Shown here one piece after another: positions 16,080-25,914 of a stretch of DNA of 64,000 nucleotides. The DNA is taken from positions 2,790,001-2,854,000 of the forward strand of contig NZ_CP109181.1 of NCBI RefSeq assembly GCF_036248275.1, written 5' to 3'. Every line of letters starts with the position of its first letter. Position 1 is the first letter of the stretch. The stretch is from Streptomyces sp. NBC_01716. Lineage in GTDB: Bacteria > Actinomycetota > Actinomycetes > Streptomycetales > Streptomycetaceae. The position numbers and the translations under genes were made by a program. Under the pieces are notes generated by a model, which was given only the letters and a program-made list of their open reading frames with translations, was not told the origin of the DNA and ran no database searches.

Positions 16080-16251
16080 GGGGTCCGCGGGCGGCGGTCT
16101 CGGCGGCCACGGTACGGATGCGCGGCGCGCCCTCCTCAAGGAGGCGGCGCAGGATCGCCGGCTGTTCGGCGATCTCGGTGGCCATCATCCGGCCCGGCGG
16201 ATCGGTCGGCGCGAGCCGCGCGGCCTCTGCGGAGGAATTCGTCGCGGACAT
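16080..16251 (-). pseudogene. 5' stub of a SIS-domain aminosugar isomerase/deaminase gene
   Basis: The frame starting with ATG at 16251 reads MSATNSSAEAARLAPTDPPG then MMATEIAEQPAILRRLLEEG and APRIRTVAAETAARGPR. This is the N-terminus of SIS-domain proteins related to the isomerase half of GlmS (agaS/nagB2-like). The similarity ends abruptly after about 57 residues; the ARGTSDNAA sugar-phosphate motif and everything after it are absent, and the frame runs into unrelated sequence. It is divergent from nagB and would have shared its dre-containing promoter. A deletion has therefore removed most of a GlcNAc-related gene. Confidence 0.7.
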
Positions 16252-16377
16252 GCCGGGTGCCTCCAGATGGCTGAGGATGACCGGGGGACGGCGCCCAGAG
16301 GGCCCGGACAAGTCGACCACGGGAACCTGTTCTCCCGCCGGCGGAACGGGCCCCGCCGACGTCGCACCCTCTGCTAG

Positions 16378-16393
16378 ATTGGTCTATACCACA
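16378..16393. promoter_or_regulatory. DasR operator (dre) upstream of nagB
   Basis: ATTGGTCTATACCACA matches the dre consensus, with one core change from GGTCTAGACC. It lies 38 bp upstream of the nagB GTG start, where DasR is known to repress nagB in Streptomyces. GlcN-6-P releases DasR. Confidence 0.85.
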
Positions 16394-16431
16394 TTTGTCA
16401 GAGGACCCTTCACCAGATCGGCAGGCGCAGC

Positions 16432-17214
16432 GTGGAAGTTGTCATCGTCCAGGACGCCGACGCGGGCGGCGAACTCATCGCGGAGACCATCGCGGGTCTG
16501 CTGCGCCGCAAGCGCGACGCGCTGCTCGGGGTGGCCACAGGGTCGACTCCCCTGCCGATCTACCAGGCGCTGACGGCCAAGGTCCGGGCCGGCGAGGTGG
16601 ACGCGTCGGGCGCCCGTATCGCGCAGCTGGACGAGTACGTCGGCCTGCCGGCCGGGCACCCGGAGTCGTACCGCTCCGTGGTCCTGCGCGAGGTCGTCGA
16701 GCCGCTCGGGCTCGACGAGAGCGCCTTCATGGGTCCTGACGGCGCCGCCGATGACGTACAGGCGGCGTGCGAGGCGTACGACCGAGCGCTCGCCGAGGCC
16801 GGCGGGGTGGACCTCCAGCTGCTGGGCATAGGGACCGACGGGCACATCGGCTTCAACGAGCCGTGCTCGTCGCTCGCCTCGCGCACCCGCATCAAGACGC
16901 TCACCCGGCAGACCCGGCAGGACAACGCCCGGTTCTTCGACAGCCCGGACGAGGTCCCGCACCACGTCATCACCCAGGGCATCGGCACGATCCTGGAGGC
17001 CCGGCACCTCGTGCTGCTGGCCACGGGCGAGGGCAAGGCCGAGGCGGTGGCGCAGACCGTGGAGGGCCCGGTGGCCGCCGTCGTACCGGCGTCCGCGCTG
17101 CAACTGCACCCCCACGCCACGGTCGTGGTCGACGAGGCCGCCGCGTCCAAGCTGAAGCTCGCGGACTACTTCCGCGACACCTACGCCGCCAAGCCGGACT
17201 GGCAGGGCATCTAG
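16432..17214 (+). CDS. nagB: Glucosamine-6-phosphate deaminase
   Basis: This 260-residue enzyme converts glucosamine-6-phosphate to fructose-6-phosphate and ammonia, the entry of GlcNAc carbon into glycolysis. The phosphate loop ATGSTPLPIYQAL, the LDEYVGLP motif with the catalytic Asp, and GIGTDGHIGFNEP are present, and the length is that of bacterial NagB. Translation starts at GTG just downstream of a dre site. The product's substrate is also the signal that releases DasR, so NagB activity feeds back on the regulon. It converges with dasD across a strong terminator. Confidence 0.95.
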   Translation: MEVVIVQDADAGGELIAETIAGLLRRKRDALLGVATGSTPLPIYQALTAKVRAGEVDASGARIAQLDEYVGLPAGHPESYRSVVLREVVEPLGLDESAFMGPDGAADDVQAACEAYDRALAEAGGVDLQLLGIGTDGHIGFNEPCSSLASRTRIKTLTRQTRQDNARFFDSPDEVPHHVITQGIGTILEARHLVLLATGEGKAEAVAQTVEGPVAAVVPASALQLHPHATVVVDEAAASKLKLADYFRDTYAAKPDWQGI

Positions 17215-17230
17215 TCACCACCGCATACGT

Positions 17231-17274
17231 ACGACGGAGGCCGGGGACCCCCCAAGGTCCCCGGCCTCCGTCGT
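17231..17274. terminator. Bidirectional terminator between nagB and dasD
   Basis: ACGACGGAGGCCGGGGACC and its exact complement form a 19-bp stem with a 6-nt loop. Confidence 0.9.
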
Positions 17275-17290
17275 GCGTGTGGGCGCGCGC

Positions 17291-18823
17291 TCAGGCGCGG
17301 CCCGTCAGGGTTTCCGCCGCCGCCCGGCCGCAGACGCGCGCGGCGCCGTACGTGGCGATGTGCGGGCTTCCGGTGGGCTCGGCGTGGTTGACCCCCATCT
17401 CCACGACGGCCGTGCCGGGGCGGGCCGCGAGGATGCCGTCCAGGATGTCCGCCATCCAGGAGTGCCGGTGCACGTCGCGTACGACGGCGACGATCCTGCG
17501 CTCCCCGGCCGCGGCCAGCACCTCGGCCGCGCCGCTCCCGCTGTCGTACGTAGCGGACTCGGTGCCCGGCAGCAGCGCCGCCAGTTCGGCCGCGACACCC
17601 CAGGGGGTCTCGTCACCGACGGCGATGTTCCTGGCGGGCGCGAAGGAGGCAACGTAGGGCGCCTCCTTGAGAGGTTCGATCGTCCCCGTCACCCGTACGG
17701 CACGGCGCGCGGCGACCAGGCCGATGCCGGCTCCCCCGGCCACGGCGGTACCGCCGATGCCGGGCGCGGTCCCCTCCTGTGCTGCCGCGCCCGGCCCCGA
17801 AGCCCCCCTCACCCGGAGCGTCCAGTCGGCGAGGGCGCGTACCCGCGCCGCCGCGTCGGCCAGTCGCTCCTCGGGCAGTTCGCCTTCCCGCACCGCGGCG
17901 ACCAACGCGTCGCGCAGCCGCAGGACGGTCCCCTCGTCGGACGGGCCGCCGCCGACACAGATCGCGTCGACGCCCGCGGCGATCGCGAGGACGGAGCCGC
18001 GCTCCATGCCGTACGCCGACACGATGGCCTGCATGTCGATGCCGTCGGTGACGATCAGCCCGTCGAAGCCCAGCTCCTCACGGAGGAGCCCGGTGAGGAT
18101 CCGCGGGCTGAGAGTCGCGGGGCGGTCCGGGTCGAGCGCGGAGAGCAGGATATGCGCGCTCATCACCGATTTGGAACCCGCGGCGATCGCCGACCGGAAA
18201 GGTGCCAGCTCACGGGCGTGCAGTGTGTCGGAGTCGACATCGATGCGCGGCATCGCGTGGTGCGAGTCGACCGCCGTGTCGCCGTGTCCGGGGAAGTGCT
18301 TGGTGCAGGCCGCGACCCCGGCGGACTGGAGTCCTTCCACATAGGCGGCCGTGTGACGGGAGACGAGCGCGGGATCGGCGCCGAAGGAGCGGACGCCGAT
18401 GACCGGGTTGTCGACGTCGGAGTTGACGTCGGCGCACGGCGCCCAGTTGAAGTTGACGCCGCACGCGGCGAGCCTGCCGCCCAGCTCGTGCGCGACCGCC
18501 CGGGTGAGGTCGACGTCGTCGACGGAGCCGAGCGCGTAGTTGCCGGGGAAGGACGACCCGTCCCGTACTTCGAGACGGGTGACGTCGCCGCTCTCCTCGT
18601 CGATGGCGACGAGGATGTCGTCCCGCTCGGCCCTCAACCGGGCGGTGAGCGCGGCCACTTGGTCCGGTGAGCTGACGTTGCGGCCGAACAGGCCGACGGA
18701 CGCGAGACCTTCGCCGATGCGCCGCAGCAGCCAGTCCGGGGCCGTGGTGCCGCGGAAGCCGGGCTGGAGGACCGCGAGGGCGTCGCGGGTCAGCGTGTCC
18801 GGGCCGTGCGTGAGAGTGGTCAT
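17291..18823 (-). CDS. dasD: GH3 beta-N-acetylglucosaminidase DasD
   Basis: This 510-residue glycoside hydrolase family 3 enzyme has the NagZ-type histidine loop CTKHFPGHGDTAVDSHHAMP and the nucleophile region LIVTDGIDMQAI (Asp). It has no signal peptide, so it acts in the cytoplasm on imported chitobiose. A C-terminal extension of about 150 residues forms a second alpha/beta domain. It starts 6 bp after dasC on the same strand and is the last gene of the das cluster, so import through DasABC is followed directly by cleavage to GlcNAc. The assignment follows the known dasABC-dasD order. Confidence 0.9.
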   Translation of the reverse strand: MTTLTHGPDTLTRDALAVLQPGFRGTTAPDWLLRRIGEGLASVGLFGRNVSSPDQVAALTARLRAERDDILVAIDEESGDVTRLEVRDGSSFPGNYALGSVDDVDLTRAVAHELGGRLAACGVNFNWAPCADVNSDVDNPVIGVRSFGADPALVSRHTAAYVEGLQSAGVAACTKHFPGHGDTAVDSHHAMPRIDVDSDTLHARELAPFRSAIAAGSKSVMSAHILLSALDPDRPATLSPRILTGLLREELGFDGLIVTDGIDMQAIVSAYGMERGSVLAIAAGVDAICVGGGPSDEGTVLRLRDALVAAVREGELPEERLADAAARVRALADWTLRVRGASGPGAAAQEGTAPGIGGTAVAGGAGIGLVAARRAVRVTGTIEPLKEAPYVASFAPARNIAVGDETPWGVAAELAALLPGTESATYDSGSGAAEVLAAAGERRIVAVVRDVHRHSWMADILDGILAARPGTAVVEMGVNHAEPTGSPHIATYGAARVCGRAAAETLTGRA

Positions 18824-18829
18824 CCGGCG

Positions 18830-19729
18830 CTATCCCTTTACCGCGCCGGATGTCAGACCGGTCGCCATCTTCTTCTGAATGATCATGAAGAACACGACCA
18901 CGGGCAGCGCGATCAGGGTCGAGGACGCCATCAGCGCCCCGTAGTCGGTGCCGCGTTCGGTGGTGAACGTCATGAGCCACACATTGAGCGTGTACTTGGA
19001 GTTGTCGTTGATCAGGATGTACGCGAAGAGGTACTCGTTCCACGCGTTGACCAGGGCGAAGATCGACGCCGCCGCGAGGCCGGGGGCCAGCAGCGGGAAG
19101 ATCACCCGCCGGAAGGCGCCCATCCGCGTACAGCCGTCGACCATGGCCGACTCCTCCAGCTCCACCGGGATGTTCACGACGAAGCCGCGGATCATGATGA
19201 TCGCGAACGGCAGGGTCGACACCAGGTAGACGATGATCAGGCCCCAGTACTCGTCCAGGCCCCCGATCGCGTTGAGCTGGGCGTAGATCGGGATCAGCAT
19301 CGCCGTCGGCGGCAGCATCTGGACGAGGATCAGCACCATCAGCAGCGCACGGCGGCCGAAGAATCGGAACCGGCCGATGGCGAGGGCCGCCAGGGTCGCG
19401 ATGATCATGCCGCCGACGACCGCGGTGACCGAGACGATCAGGCTGGACTGGACGGCGGTGGCGAAGTTGGGCTGGTCGACCGCGCGGGCGAAGTTGTCGA
19501 AGGTGATCGACGACGGCCACAGCGTCTGGTCGTAGGACCGGATCTCGTGGTTGGGCCGCAGCGAGCTGATGACCAGCCAGTACACCGGGAACGCCATGAC
19601 GACGGCGAAGAGGAGGCCCAGTACGTCGTAGACGCCGCGGGTCTTCTTGCGGTCCGGACGCAGCTTCTGCTTGGCGACCGGGGGCGTGGCCGGGACGGGC
19701 GCGGGAGCGGTGGAGGTTGAGGTGCTCAT
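18830..19729 (-). CDS. dasC: ABC transporter permease DasC (chitobiose uptake)
   Basis: This 299-residue inner-membrane permease has six transmembrane segments. The EAA loop reads VELEESAMVDGCTRMGAFRRVIFPLLAPG (residues about 195-225) and contacts the ATPase. An N-terminal cytosolic stretch of about 30 residues is Pro/Ala/Thr-rich. The ATG overlaps the dasB stop by 4 bp (ATGA), indicating coupled translation. It pairs with DasB and the lipoprotein DasA. No ATPase gene is in the cluster; in Streptomyces the shared ATPase MsiK, encoded elsewhere, energises this importer. Confidence 0.93.
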   Translation of the reverse strand: MSTSTSTAPAPVPATPPVAKQKLRPDRKKTRGVYDVLGLLFAVVMAFPVYWLVISSLRPNHEIRSYDQTLWPSSITFDNFARAVDQPNFATAVQSSLIVSVTAVVGGMIIATLAALAIGRFRFFGRRALLMVLILVQMLPPTAMLIPIYAQLNAIGGLDEYWGLIIVYLVSTLPFAIIMIRGFVVNIPVELEESAMVDGCTRMGAFRRVIFPLLAPGLAAASIFALVNAWNEYLFAYILINDNSKYTLNVWLMTFTTERGTDYGALMASSTLIALPVVVFFMIIQKKMATGLTSGAVKG

Positions 19730-20745
19730 TCGACCTCTCCTGTCTTCATCAGCTGACGCAGGTAGAACACGGCCACGCCGGAGAGCAGAAGGACGGTGAT
19801 CAGGGCGATCGCGGTGCCCTGGCTGAAGGAGGTGGACTCGAAGGCCTTGGAGAAGGAGTAGAGGCCGAGGGTCTCGTACTCAGGTTCGGGCTTGTTGCCG
19901 CGCAACAGCCAGATCTGGCCGAATACGTTGAAGTCCCAGATGACCGAGAGCGTCGTGACCATGACGAAGACCGGGCGGATGACGGGCCAGGTCACGAAGC
20001 GGAACACGCCGGTGACGTTGGCACCGTCGAGGGCCGCCGCCTCCTCCAGCTCACGGGGGACCTGGGTGAGGGCCGCGTACAGCGTGATCACGACGAACGG
20101 GACGGCGCCCCAGACCACCAGCAGCGTGATGATCCCGAAGCCCTGCCAGGGGTCGAGGAACCAGTTGTGGCCGAGGAAGTCGTCGCCGGCGACCTTGGCT
20201 ATCAGGGTGTTCAGCAGGCCGTAGTCGGAGTCCGACAGCCAGCGGAAGATCGAGGCGGCGACCATCAGGGGCATCGACCAGGCGGCGATCAGTGCCGCGG
20301 TCAGCGTCAGGCGCACCCAGGTGGAGAGCCGCGTCATCATCATGGCGACCAGCAGGCCGAGCGCCATGGTGAGGCCGACGCAGACGACCATGAAGAGGAC
20401 GGTACGCCCGGTGACGGACCAGAATTCGGAGTCACCGAGGATGTTGGTGAACTGCTCGAAGCCGACCCAGGGCGGTGACTCCCCGGTCCACAGCTCGCGC
20501 CGGCCCATGTCCTGGAAGGACATGATCACGGTCTTGGCGAGCGGGAAGGCGTAGACGGCGGCGATGGCGACGATCGCCGGGAGGATCAGCAGGAAAGGAA
20601 GGAGTTCGCCCTTCTTGCGGCGTCTCTTCCCGGGTGCCCCGGCCGTCTCCTTCGCCGGGCCCGGCCGGCCGGCTGTCCCTTTCGGGTCACGCGGTACCGG
20701 GGGCGCCGGCGGTCCGGCGGCCTCCTGCGTGTCGGCAGCAGTCAC
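19726..20745 (-). CDS. dasB: ABC transporter permease DasB (chitobiose uptake)
   Basis: This 339-residue MalF-type permease has a long basic, Pro-rich cytosolic N-terminus (about 50 residues, KRRRKKGELLPF) and six membrane segments. The EAA loop is VPRELEEAAALDGANVTGVFRFVTWPVIRP. The GTG at 20745 was chosen because GGAAGG lies 8 nt upstream; an in-frame ATG further up lacks a proper spacing. It forms the heterodimeric pore with DasC. It lies 164 bp after dasA; a strong stem-loop in that gap may reduce permease expression relative to the binding protein. Confidence 0.92.
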   Translation of the reverse strand: MTAADTQEAAGPPAPPVPRDPKGTAGRPGPAKETAGAPGKRRRKKGELLPFLLILPAIVAIAAVYAFPLAKTVIMSFQDMGRRELWTGESPPWVGFEQFTNILGDSEFWSVTGRTVLFMVVCVGLTMALGLLVAMMMTRLSTWVRLTLTAALIAAWSMPLMVAASIFRWLSDSDYGLLNTLIAKVAGDDFLGHNWFLDPWQGFGIITLLVVWGAVPFVVITLYAALTQVPRELEEAAALDGANVTGVFRFVTWPVIRPVFVMVTTLSVIWDFNVFGQIWLLRGNKPEPEYETLGLYSFSKAFESTSFSQGTAIALITVLLLSGVAVFYLRQLMKTGEVE

Positions 20746-20851
20746 GTGACTGACCTTCCGTTTCATTCTCTGCACCGATTCCGCGCCCGAAAGGGCGGGG
20801 AGCGGGGGCCCGGTGGTGACCGGACCCCCGCCCGCCCGCCGTTGAGCCGAC

Positions 20852-20882
20852 GGGCCTCCGGGGGCGGGGGCGCCGGAGGCCC
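20852..20882. terminator. Intercistronic stem-loop between dasA and dasB
   Basis: GGGCCTCCGG and CCGGAGGCCC form a perfect 10-bp stem. Lying between a binding-protein gene and its permeases, it may act as a partial terminator or protect the dasA message, as in other sugar ABC operons. Confidence 0.6.
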
Positions 20883-20909
20883 CAGGTCCTGAGGTCAGGA
20901 CCCTGGGGG

Positions 20910-22211
20910 TCAGGACTCTTCGTTGATCAGTTCGTTGATCTTCGAGTCGGCCGTCTTCGTGGCGTCGGCCACGGAGTCACCCTTGAGGATCGACAGGAGC
21001 ATGTTCTCCAGGACCTCCTCCTTCTCGATGGAGGTCCAGCCGGGCGCGATCGGGGTGAACCACGCGTCGGGCACGGCGTTGGCGATCGGCGCCGTCTCCG
21101 GCTTCGCCTTCAGCGGCTCCAGCTGCTTCTCGTTGTTCGGGAGGATGTTCTTGCCGGCGAGGACGTCCATGGACTTCTCGCTGGTGAACATCGAGACCCA
21201 GTCCTCGGCCAGGTCCTGGACCTTGGACTTGCTGGTGATGGCGAGGTCGGAGCCGCCGATGAAGGAGGGCAGCGCCTTGCCGTTCGGGCCGGGCATTCCC
21301 GCGGTGAGGATCTTGCCCTCAAGCTTCGGGTTGCCGTTGTTCTCGCCGTCGATGACGGAGCCGGACTCCCAGCCGTTGCCGTAGATGAGGGCCGCCTTCT
21401 CGTTGGCCATCACATTGGCGTGGTCCTGCTCGTCCTTCGTCAGGTCGGCCTTGTTGTACTTCTTGACCAGGTCGATGAAGTGCTGGATGCCCTTCTGCGC
21501 CTCGGGCGAGGAGAGCGTGCCCTTCCACTCCTTCGCGCCCTCGTCGTACTCGGCGATCTTGCCGTCGTACGCGGCGACGTAGGACATCGCGGCGTACCAG
21601 TAACGGCCCGGGAGGTAGAGGCTGGAGGAGCGCTTGTCCTTCTTGCCGTTCTCCTTCGCGACCTTGTCCATGGCCGCGAGCATCTCGTCCTCGGTCTCCG
21701 GCAGCGTGTCGAGGCCGGCGCCCTTCTTGAGCATGTCCGTGTTGTAGATGGCCACGCGCGCACCGGCGTAATACGGCACGCAGTACTGCTTGCCCTCGAA
21801 GGTGCAGGTGTCCTTGAGGCCCTGGATCCAGGTGTCCGAGTTGTCATACTTCTTGGGATCCACCTCGGCCACGGCGCCGTTGAGGATGTACTGCATCGTC
21901 TCGGTGTTGCCGAGCTCGACCACGTCCGGGAACTTGTCACCACCGAGCGCGGTGTCGAGCTTCTTGGCCTTGTCCGCCCACTGCTGGTACTGGACGTCGA
22001 CCTTGACGTTCGGGTACTTCTCCTTGAACTGCGCGTTGACGTCCTTGACCAGTTCCGGCCAGGTGCTCTGCGCGTCCACCATCAGCCAGACGGTGACTGT
22101 GTCCTTGCGGTCCTTCGGGTCCTTCGCCGAGTCACTGTCGTCGGATCCACACGCCGCGACCGAGAACATCATGCCCGCGACGCCGATCGCCGCGATGAGC
22201 TTGCGCTTCAC
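20910..22211 (-). CDS. dasA: Chitooligosaccharide-binding lipoprotein DasA
   Basis: This 433-residue solute-binding protein (SBP_bac_1 type) begins with a signal peptide ending in the lipobox FSVAACGSDD, so the mature cysteine is lipidated and the protein is anchored outside the membrane. DasA binds (GlcNAc)2 and longer oligomers for DasBC; dasA is also involved in development. GTG start with GAGGAGG 6 nt upstream. The promoter region, shared with the divergent dasR, contains one excellent and one weaker dre site. Aromatic residues (PGRYWYAAMSY, GNGWESGS, APGWTS) are likely sugar-stacking positions. Confidence 0.95.
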   Translation of the reverse strand: MKRKLIAAIGVAGMMFSVAACGSDDSDSAKDPKDRKDTVTVWLMVDAQSTWPELVKDVNAQFKEKYPNVKVDVQYQQWADKAKKLDTALGGDKFPDVVELGNTETMQYILNGAVAEVDPKKYDNSDTWIQGLKDTCTFEGKQYCVPYYAGARVAIYNTDMLKKGAGLDTLPETEDEMLAAMDKVAKENGKKDKRSSSLYLPGRYWYAAMSYVAAYDGKIAEYDEGAKEWKGTLSSPEAQKGIQHFIDLVKKYNKADLTKDEQDHANVMANEKAALIYGNGWESGSVIDGENNGNPKLEGKILTAGMPGPNGKALPSFIGGSDLAITSKSKVQDLAEDWVSMFTSEKSMDVLAGKNILPNNEKQLEPLKAKPETAPIANAVPDAWFTPIAPGWTSIEKEEVLENMLLSILKGDSVADATKTADSKINELINEES

Positions 22212-22295
22212 GCCACCCTCCTCAGGGATTCCTGCAACCCCCTCCCCACCGCGAAGACTTACGACGAGTACCACCGGGGCTGGGACCTGGTCTTT

Positions 22296-22311
22296 AATGG
22301 TTTAGACCAGT
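22296..22311. promoter_or_regulatory. DasR operator (dre) upstream of dasA
   Basis: Read on the minus strand, ACTGGTCTAAACCATT matches the dre consensus in the first half-site exactly. It lies 85 bp upstream of the dasA start, between dasA and dasR. Confidence 0.9.
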
Positions 22312-22319
22312 ACGGGGAG

Positions 22320-22335
22320 CTTGGCCTAGACCTTT
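22320..22335. promoter_or_regulatory. Second, weaker dre-like site in the dasA-dasR region
   Basis: CTTGGCCTAGACCTTT shares CTAGACC with the dre consensus and is centred 24 bp from the stronger site. It could give cooperative binding. The match is only about 11 of 16. Confidence 0.45.
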
Positions 22336-22356
22336 AGGGGTGTCAAGGGTGTATAA

Positions 22357-23256
<900 letters not shown>

Positions 23257-23421
23257 GTCCGGCAACAGCCCACGCCAGGGCGGGCGTTGAGCAACCGGCG
23301 CGCGCGTGGGGCACGTACAACGTTGTCTTACCGAAACGCGGCCGGGGGGTGACGCGTGCCGAGAAGGTCCCTTAGATTTCCTGCGAGTTTCAGCAGGTGA
23401 CCAGTGAGGGGACGACTCGCC

Positions 23422-25650
23422 ATGCCAGAGCCGGCACCAGCAAGTTCCGCGCAGAACTCATCGGGTTCGACGAACTCTTCCGGGCGTCTGACGCCGAGAT
23501 CGATCGCGATCTGGGCGCTCGTCGCCCTGGTGGGCGCGGTCGGCTGGGGTGTCCTCGCGCTGTCGCGCGGAGAGGAGATCTCCGCCGCCTGGATGCTGGC
23601 GGCGGCACTCGGTTCGTACGCGATCGCCTACCGCTTCTACTCAAGATTCATCGCGCGGCGGGTGCTGAAGGTCGACAAGACGCGGGCCACGCCCGCCGAA
23701 CGGCTCGACAACGGTGTCGACTTCCACCCCACCGACCGGCGTGTGCTCTTCGGCCACCATTTCGCGGCCGTCGCGGGCGCTGGACCGCTCGTGGGGCCGG
23801 TGCTGGCCGCGCAGATGGGCTATCTGCCGGGCACGATCTGGATCGTCGCGGGCGTCATCTTCGCGGGCGCGGTCCAGGACATGGTCACGCTCTTCTTCTC
23901 CACGCGCCGCGACGGGCGTTCGCTCGGTCAGATCGCCCGTGACGAGATCGGCCCGTTCGGCGGCGCCGCCGCGCTGATCGCGGTCTTCCTGATCATGATC
24001 ATCCTGCTGGCGGTGCTGGCGCTGGTCATCGTCAACGCGCTGGCCGACTCGCCGTGGGGTGTCTTCTCCATCGCGATGACCATCCCGATCGCGCTCTTCA
24101 TGGGCGTGTATCTGCGGGTGCTGCGGCCGGGCAGGGTCAGCGAGGTCTCGCTCATCGGTGTGGCGCTGCTGCTGCTCGCGATCGTGGCGGGCGGCTGGGT
24201 CGCCGAGTCCTCGCTGGCGGACACCTTCACACTGGAGGCCGGCACGCTGGTCATCTGGATGATCGTGTACGGCTTCCTCGCCTCCGTACTGCCGGTCTGG
24301 ATGCTGCTGGCGCCGCGCGACTACCTGTCGACCTTCATGAAGGTCGGCACGATCGCGCTGCTGGCGATCGGTGTCGTCGTCGCGCTGCCGACGATGAAGA
24401 TGGACGCGGTCACGGAGTTCGCGAGCCGTGGTGACGGTCCGGTCTTCGCCGGTTCGATGTTCCCGTTCGTCTTCATCACGATCGCGTGCGGCGCGCTGTC
24501 CGGTTTCCACTCACTGATCTCCTCGGGCACCACGCCGAAGATGGTGCAGAAGGAGACCCAGATCCGGATGATCGGGTACGGGGCGATGCTCACCGAGTCG
24601 TTCGTCGCCATCATGGCGATGATCACGGCGTGCATCATCGACCCGGGTCTGTACTTCGCGGTCAACTCTCCCGCCGGTGTCATCGGCGGCACGGTCGAAT
24701 CCGCCTCGCAGGCGGTCGCCAACCTCGGCTTCACGATCTCGCCCGACCAGCTCGCCCAGGCGGCCAAGGACGTCGAGGAGGCGAGCCTGCTGTCGCGCAC
24801 GGGCGGCGCGCCGACCTTCGCGCTCGGGATGTCCGACATCTTCTCGTCCGTCGTCGGCGGCGCGGGGCTGAAGGCGTTCTGGTACCACTTCGCCATCATG
24901 TTCGAGGCGCTGTTTATCCTGACGACGGTGGACGCGGGTACGCGCGTCGGGCGCTTCATGCTCCAGGACATGCTCGGCAACGTCTACAAGCCGATGCGCC
25001 AGGTGAGCTGGAAGCCCGGTGTCTGGTTCGCCAGCGCCGTGGTCGTGGGAGCGTGGGGCTACTTCCTGTGGGTCGGCGTGCACGACCCGCTGGGCGGCAT
25101 CAACCAGCTCTTCCCGCTGTTCGGCATCGCGAACCAGCTCCTGGCGGCGGTGGCGCTCGCCGTGTGCACGACGCTGCTGGTGAAGTCCGGGCGGCTCAAA
25201 TGGGCCTGGGTGACGGCGGTTCCGCTGGCCTGGGACGCGGCGGTCACGCTCACCGCGAGCTGGCAGAAGATCTTCTCGGACGACCCGAAGGTCGGCTTCT
25301 TCACCCAGCGAGACGTGTACCAGGCGGGCATCGACAACGGCGAGGTGATCCCGCCGGCGAAGACGATGGACGACATGCACACGGTCGTCACCAACTCGAC
25401 GGTGGACGGGGTGCTTTCGGCGCTGTTCGCGATCCTGATCATCGTGGTCATCGCCGACGCGGGACGGGTCTGCTACCAGGCGATCCGCCACCCGGAGAGC
25501 GTGAAGCTGTCGGAGACGCCGTACGTGAAGTCGGAGATCGTGGCGCCGGCGGGGCTGATCCCCACGAAGGAGGAGAAGGCGGAACTGGCGGCGGTCGCGG
25601 CGAAGCCGGAGACGGAGACGAAGACGCCCAGCGGGGCGGGTTCGTCATGA
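23422..25650 (+). CDS. cstA: CstA-family pyruvate/peptide transporter
   Basis: This 742-residue membrane protein has about 16-18 hydrophobic segments. Family motifs include TPAERLDNGVDFHPTDRRVL, FGHHFAAVAGAGPLVGPVLA and GFHSLISSGTTPKM. Members import pyruvate or peptides under carbon limitation. The ATG at 23422 is preceded by GAGGGG at a slightly long distance; a GTG 18 nt upstream is an alternative. The C-terminal 40 residues are Lys/Glu/Ala-rich and cytosolic. Its stop overlaps the start of the small YbdD-type gene (ATGA), as in most bacteria. The upstream 165 bp separates it from dasR. Confidence 0.93.
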   Translation: MPEPAPASSAQNSSGSTNSSGRLTPRSIAIWALVALVGAVGWGVLALSRGEEISAAWMLAAALGSYAIAYRFYSRFIARRVLKVDKTRATPAERLDNGVDFHPTDRRVLFGHHFAAVAGAGPLVGPVLAAQMGYLPGTIWIVAGVIFAGAVQDMVTLFFSTRRDGRSLGQIARDEIGPFGGAAALIAVFLIMIILLAVLALVIVNALADSPWGVFSIAMTIPIALFMGVYLRVLRPGRVSEVSLIGVALLLLAIVAGGWVAESSLADTFTLEAGTLVIWMIVYGFLASVLPVWMLLAPRDYLSTFMKVGTIALLAIGVVVALPTMKMDAVTEFASRGDGPVFAGSMFPFVFITIACGALSGFHSLISSGTTPKMVQKETQIRMIGYGAMLTESFVAIMAMITACIIDPGLYFAVNSPAGVIGGTVESASQAVANLGFTISPDQLAQAAKDVEEASLLSRTGGAPTFALGMSDIFSSVVGGAGLKAFWYHFAIMFEALFILTTVDAGTRVGRFMLQDMLGNVYKPMRQVSWKPGVWFASAVVVGAWGYFLWVGVHDPLGGINQLFPLFGIANQLLAAVALAVCTTLLVKSGRLKWAWVTAVPLAWDAAVTLTASWQKIFSDDPKVGFFTQRDVYQAGIDNGEVIPPAKTMDDMHTVVTNSTVDGVLSALFAILIIVVIADAGRVCYQAIRHPESVKLSETPYVKSEIVAPAGLIPTKEEKAELAAVAAKPETETKTPSGAGSS

Positions 25651-25853
25651 CGCCGGCGTCGAAGGTGCGCCACGCGGTGGGCCGGATCCGTTGGTACGTA
25701 CGGGAGTTGACGGGCGAGTCGGCGTACGACCACTACGTGGCCCACACCCGCGCCTGCGACCCGACGACGGAGCCGATGACCCGCCGCGCCTTCGAACGCG
25801 AGCGGATGGACGTCAGGGAGGCGGACCCGAGGGAGGGCTTCCGCTGCTGCTGA
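25647..25853 (+). CDS. YbdD/YjiX-family small protein (DUF466)
   Basis: This 68-residue protein has the family signature ELTGESAYDHYVAHTRA and a C-terminal MTRRAFERERMDVREADP segment, ending FRCC. It overlaps the cstA stop codon by 4 bp and is translationally coupled to it. Small proteins of this family accompany CstA/BtsT-type transporters and are thought to be needed for their activity. It is cytosolic and highly charged. A hairpin terminator follows. Confidence 0.9.
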   Translation: MTPASKVRHAVGRIRWYVRELTGESAYDHYVAHTRACDPTTEPMTRRAFERERMDVREADPREGFRCC

Positions 25854-25859
25854 GCGAGT

Positions 25860-25900
25860 AAGGGGCCCGCCGTTCTCCTGTGGGGAGCGGCGGGCCCTTC
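25860..25900. terminator. Bidirectional terminator after the cstA operon
   Basis: GGGCCCGCCG and CGGCGGGCCC form a 10-bp stem between the cstA/ybdD operon and the convergent Uma2 gene. Confidence 0.8.
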
Positions 25901-25914
25901 ACGGTCCGGGGTGA

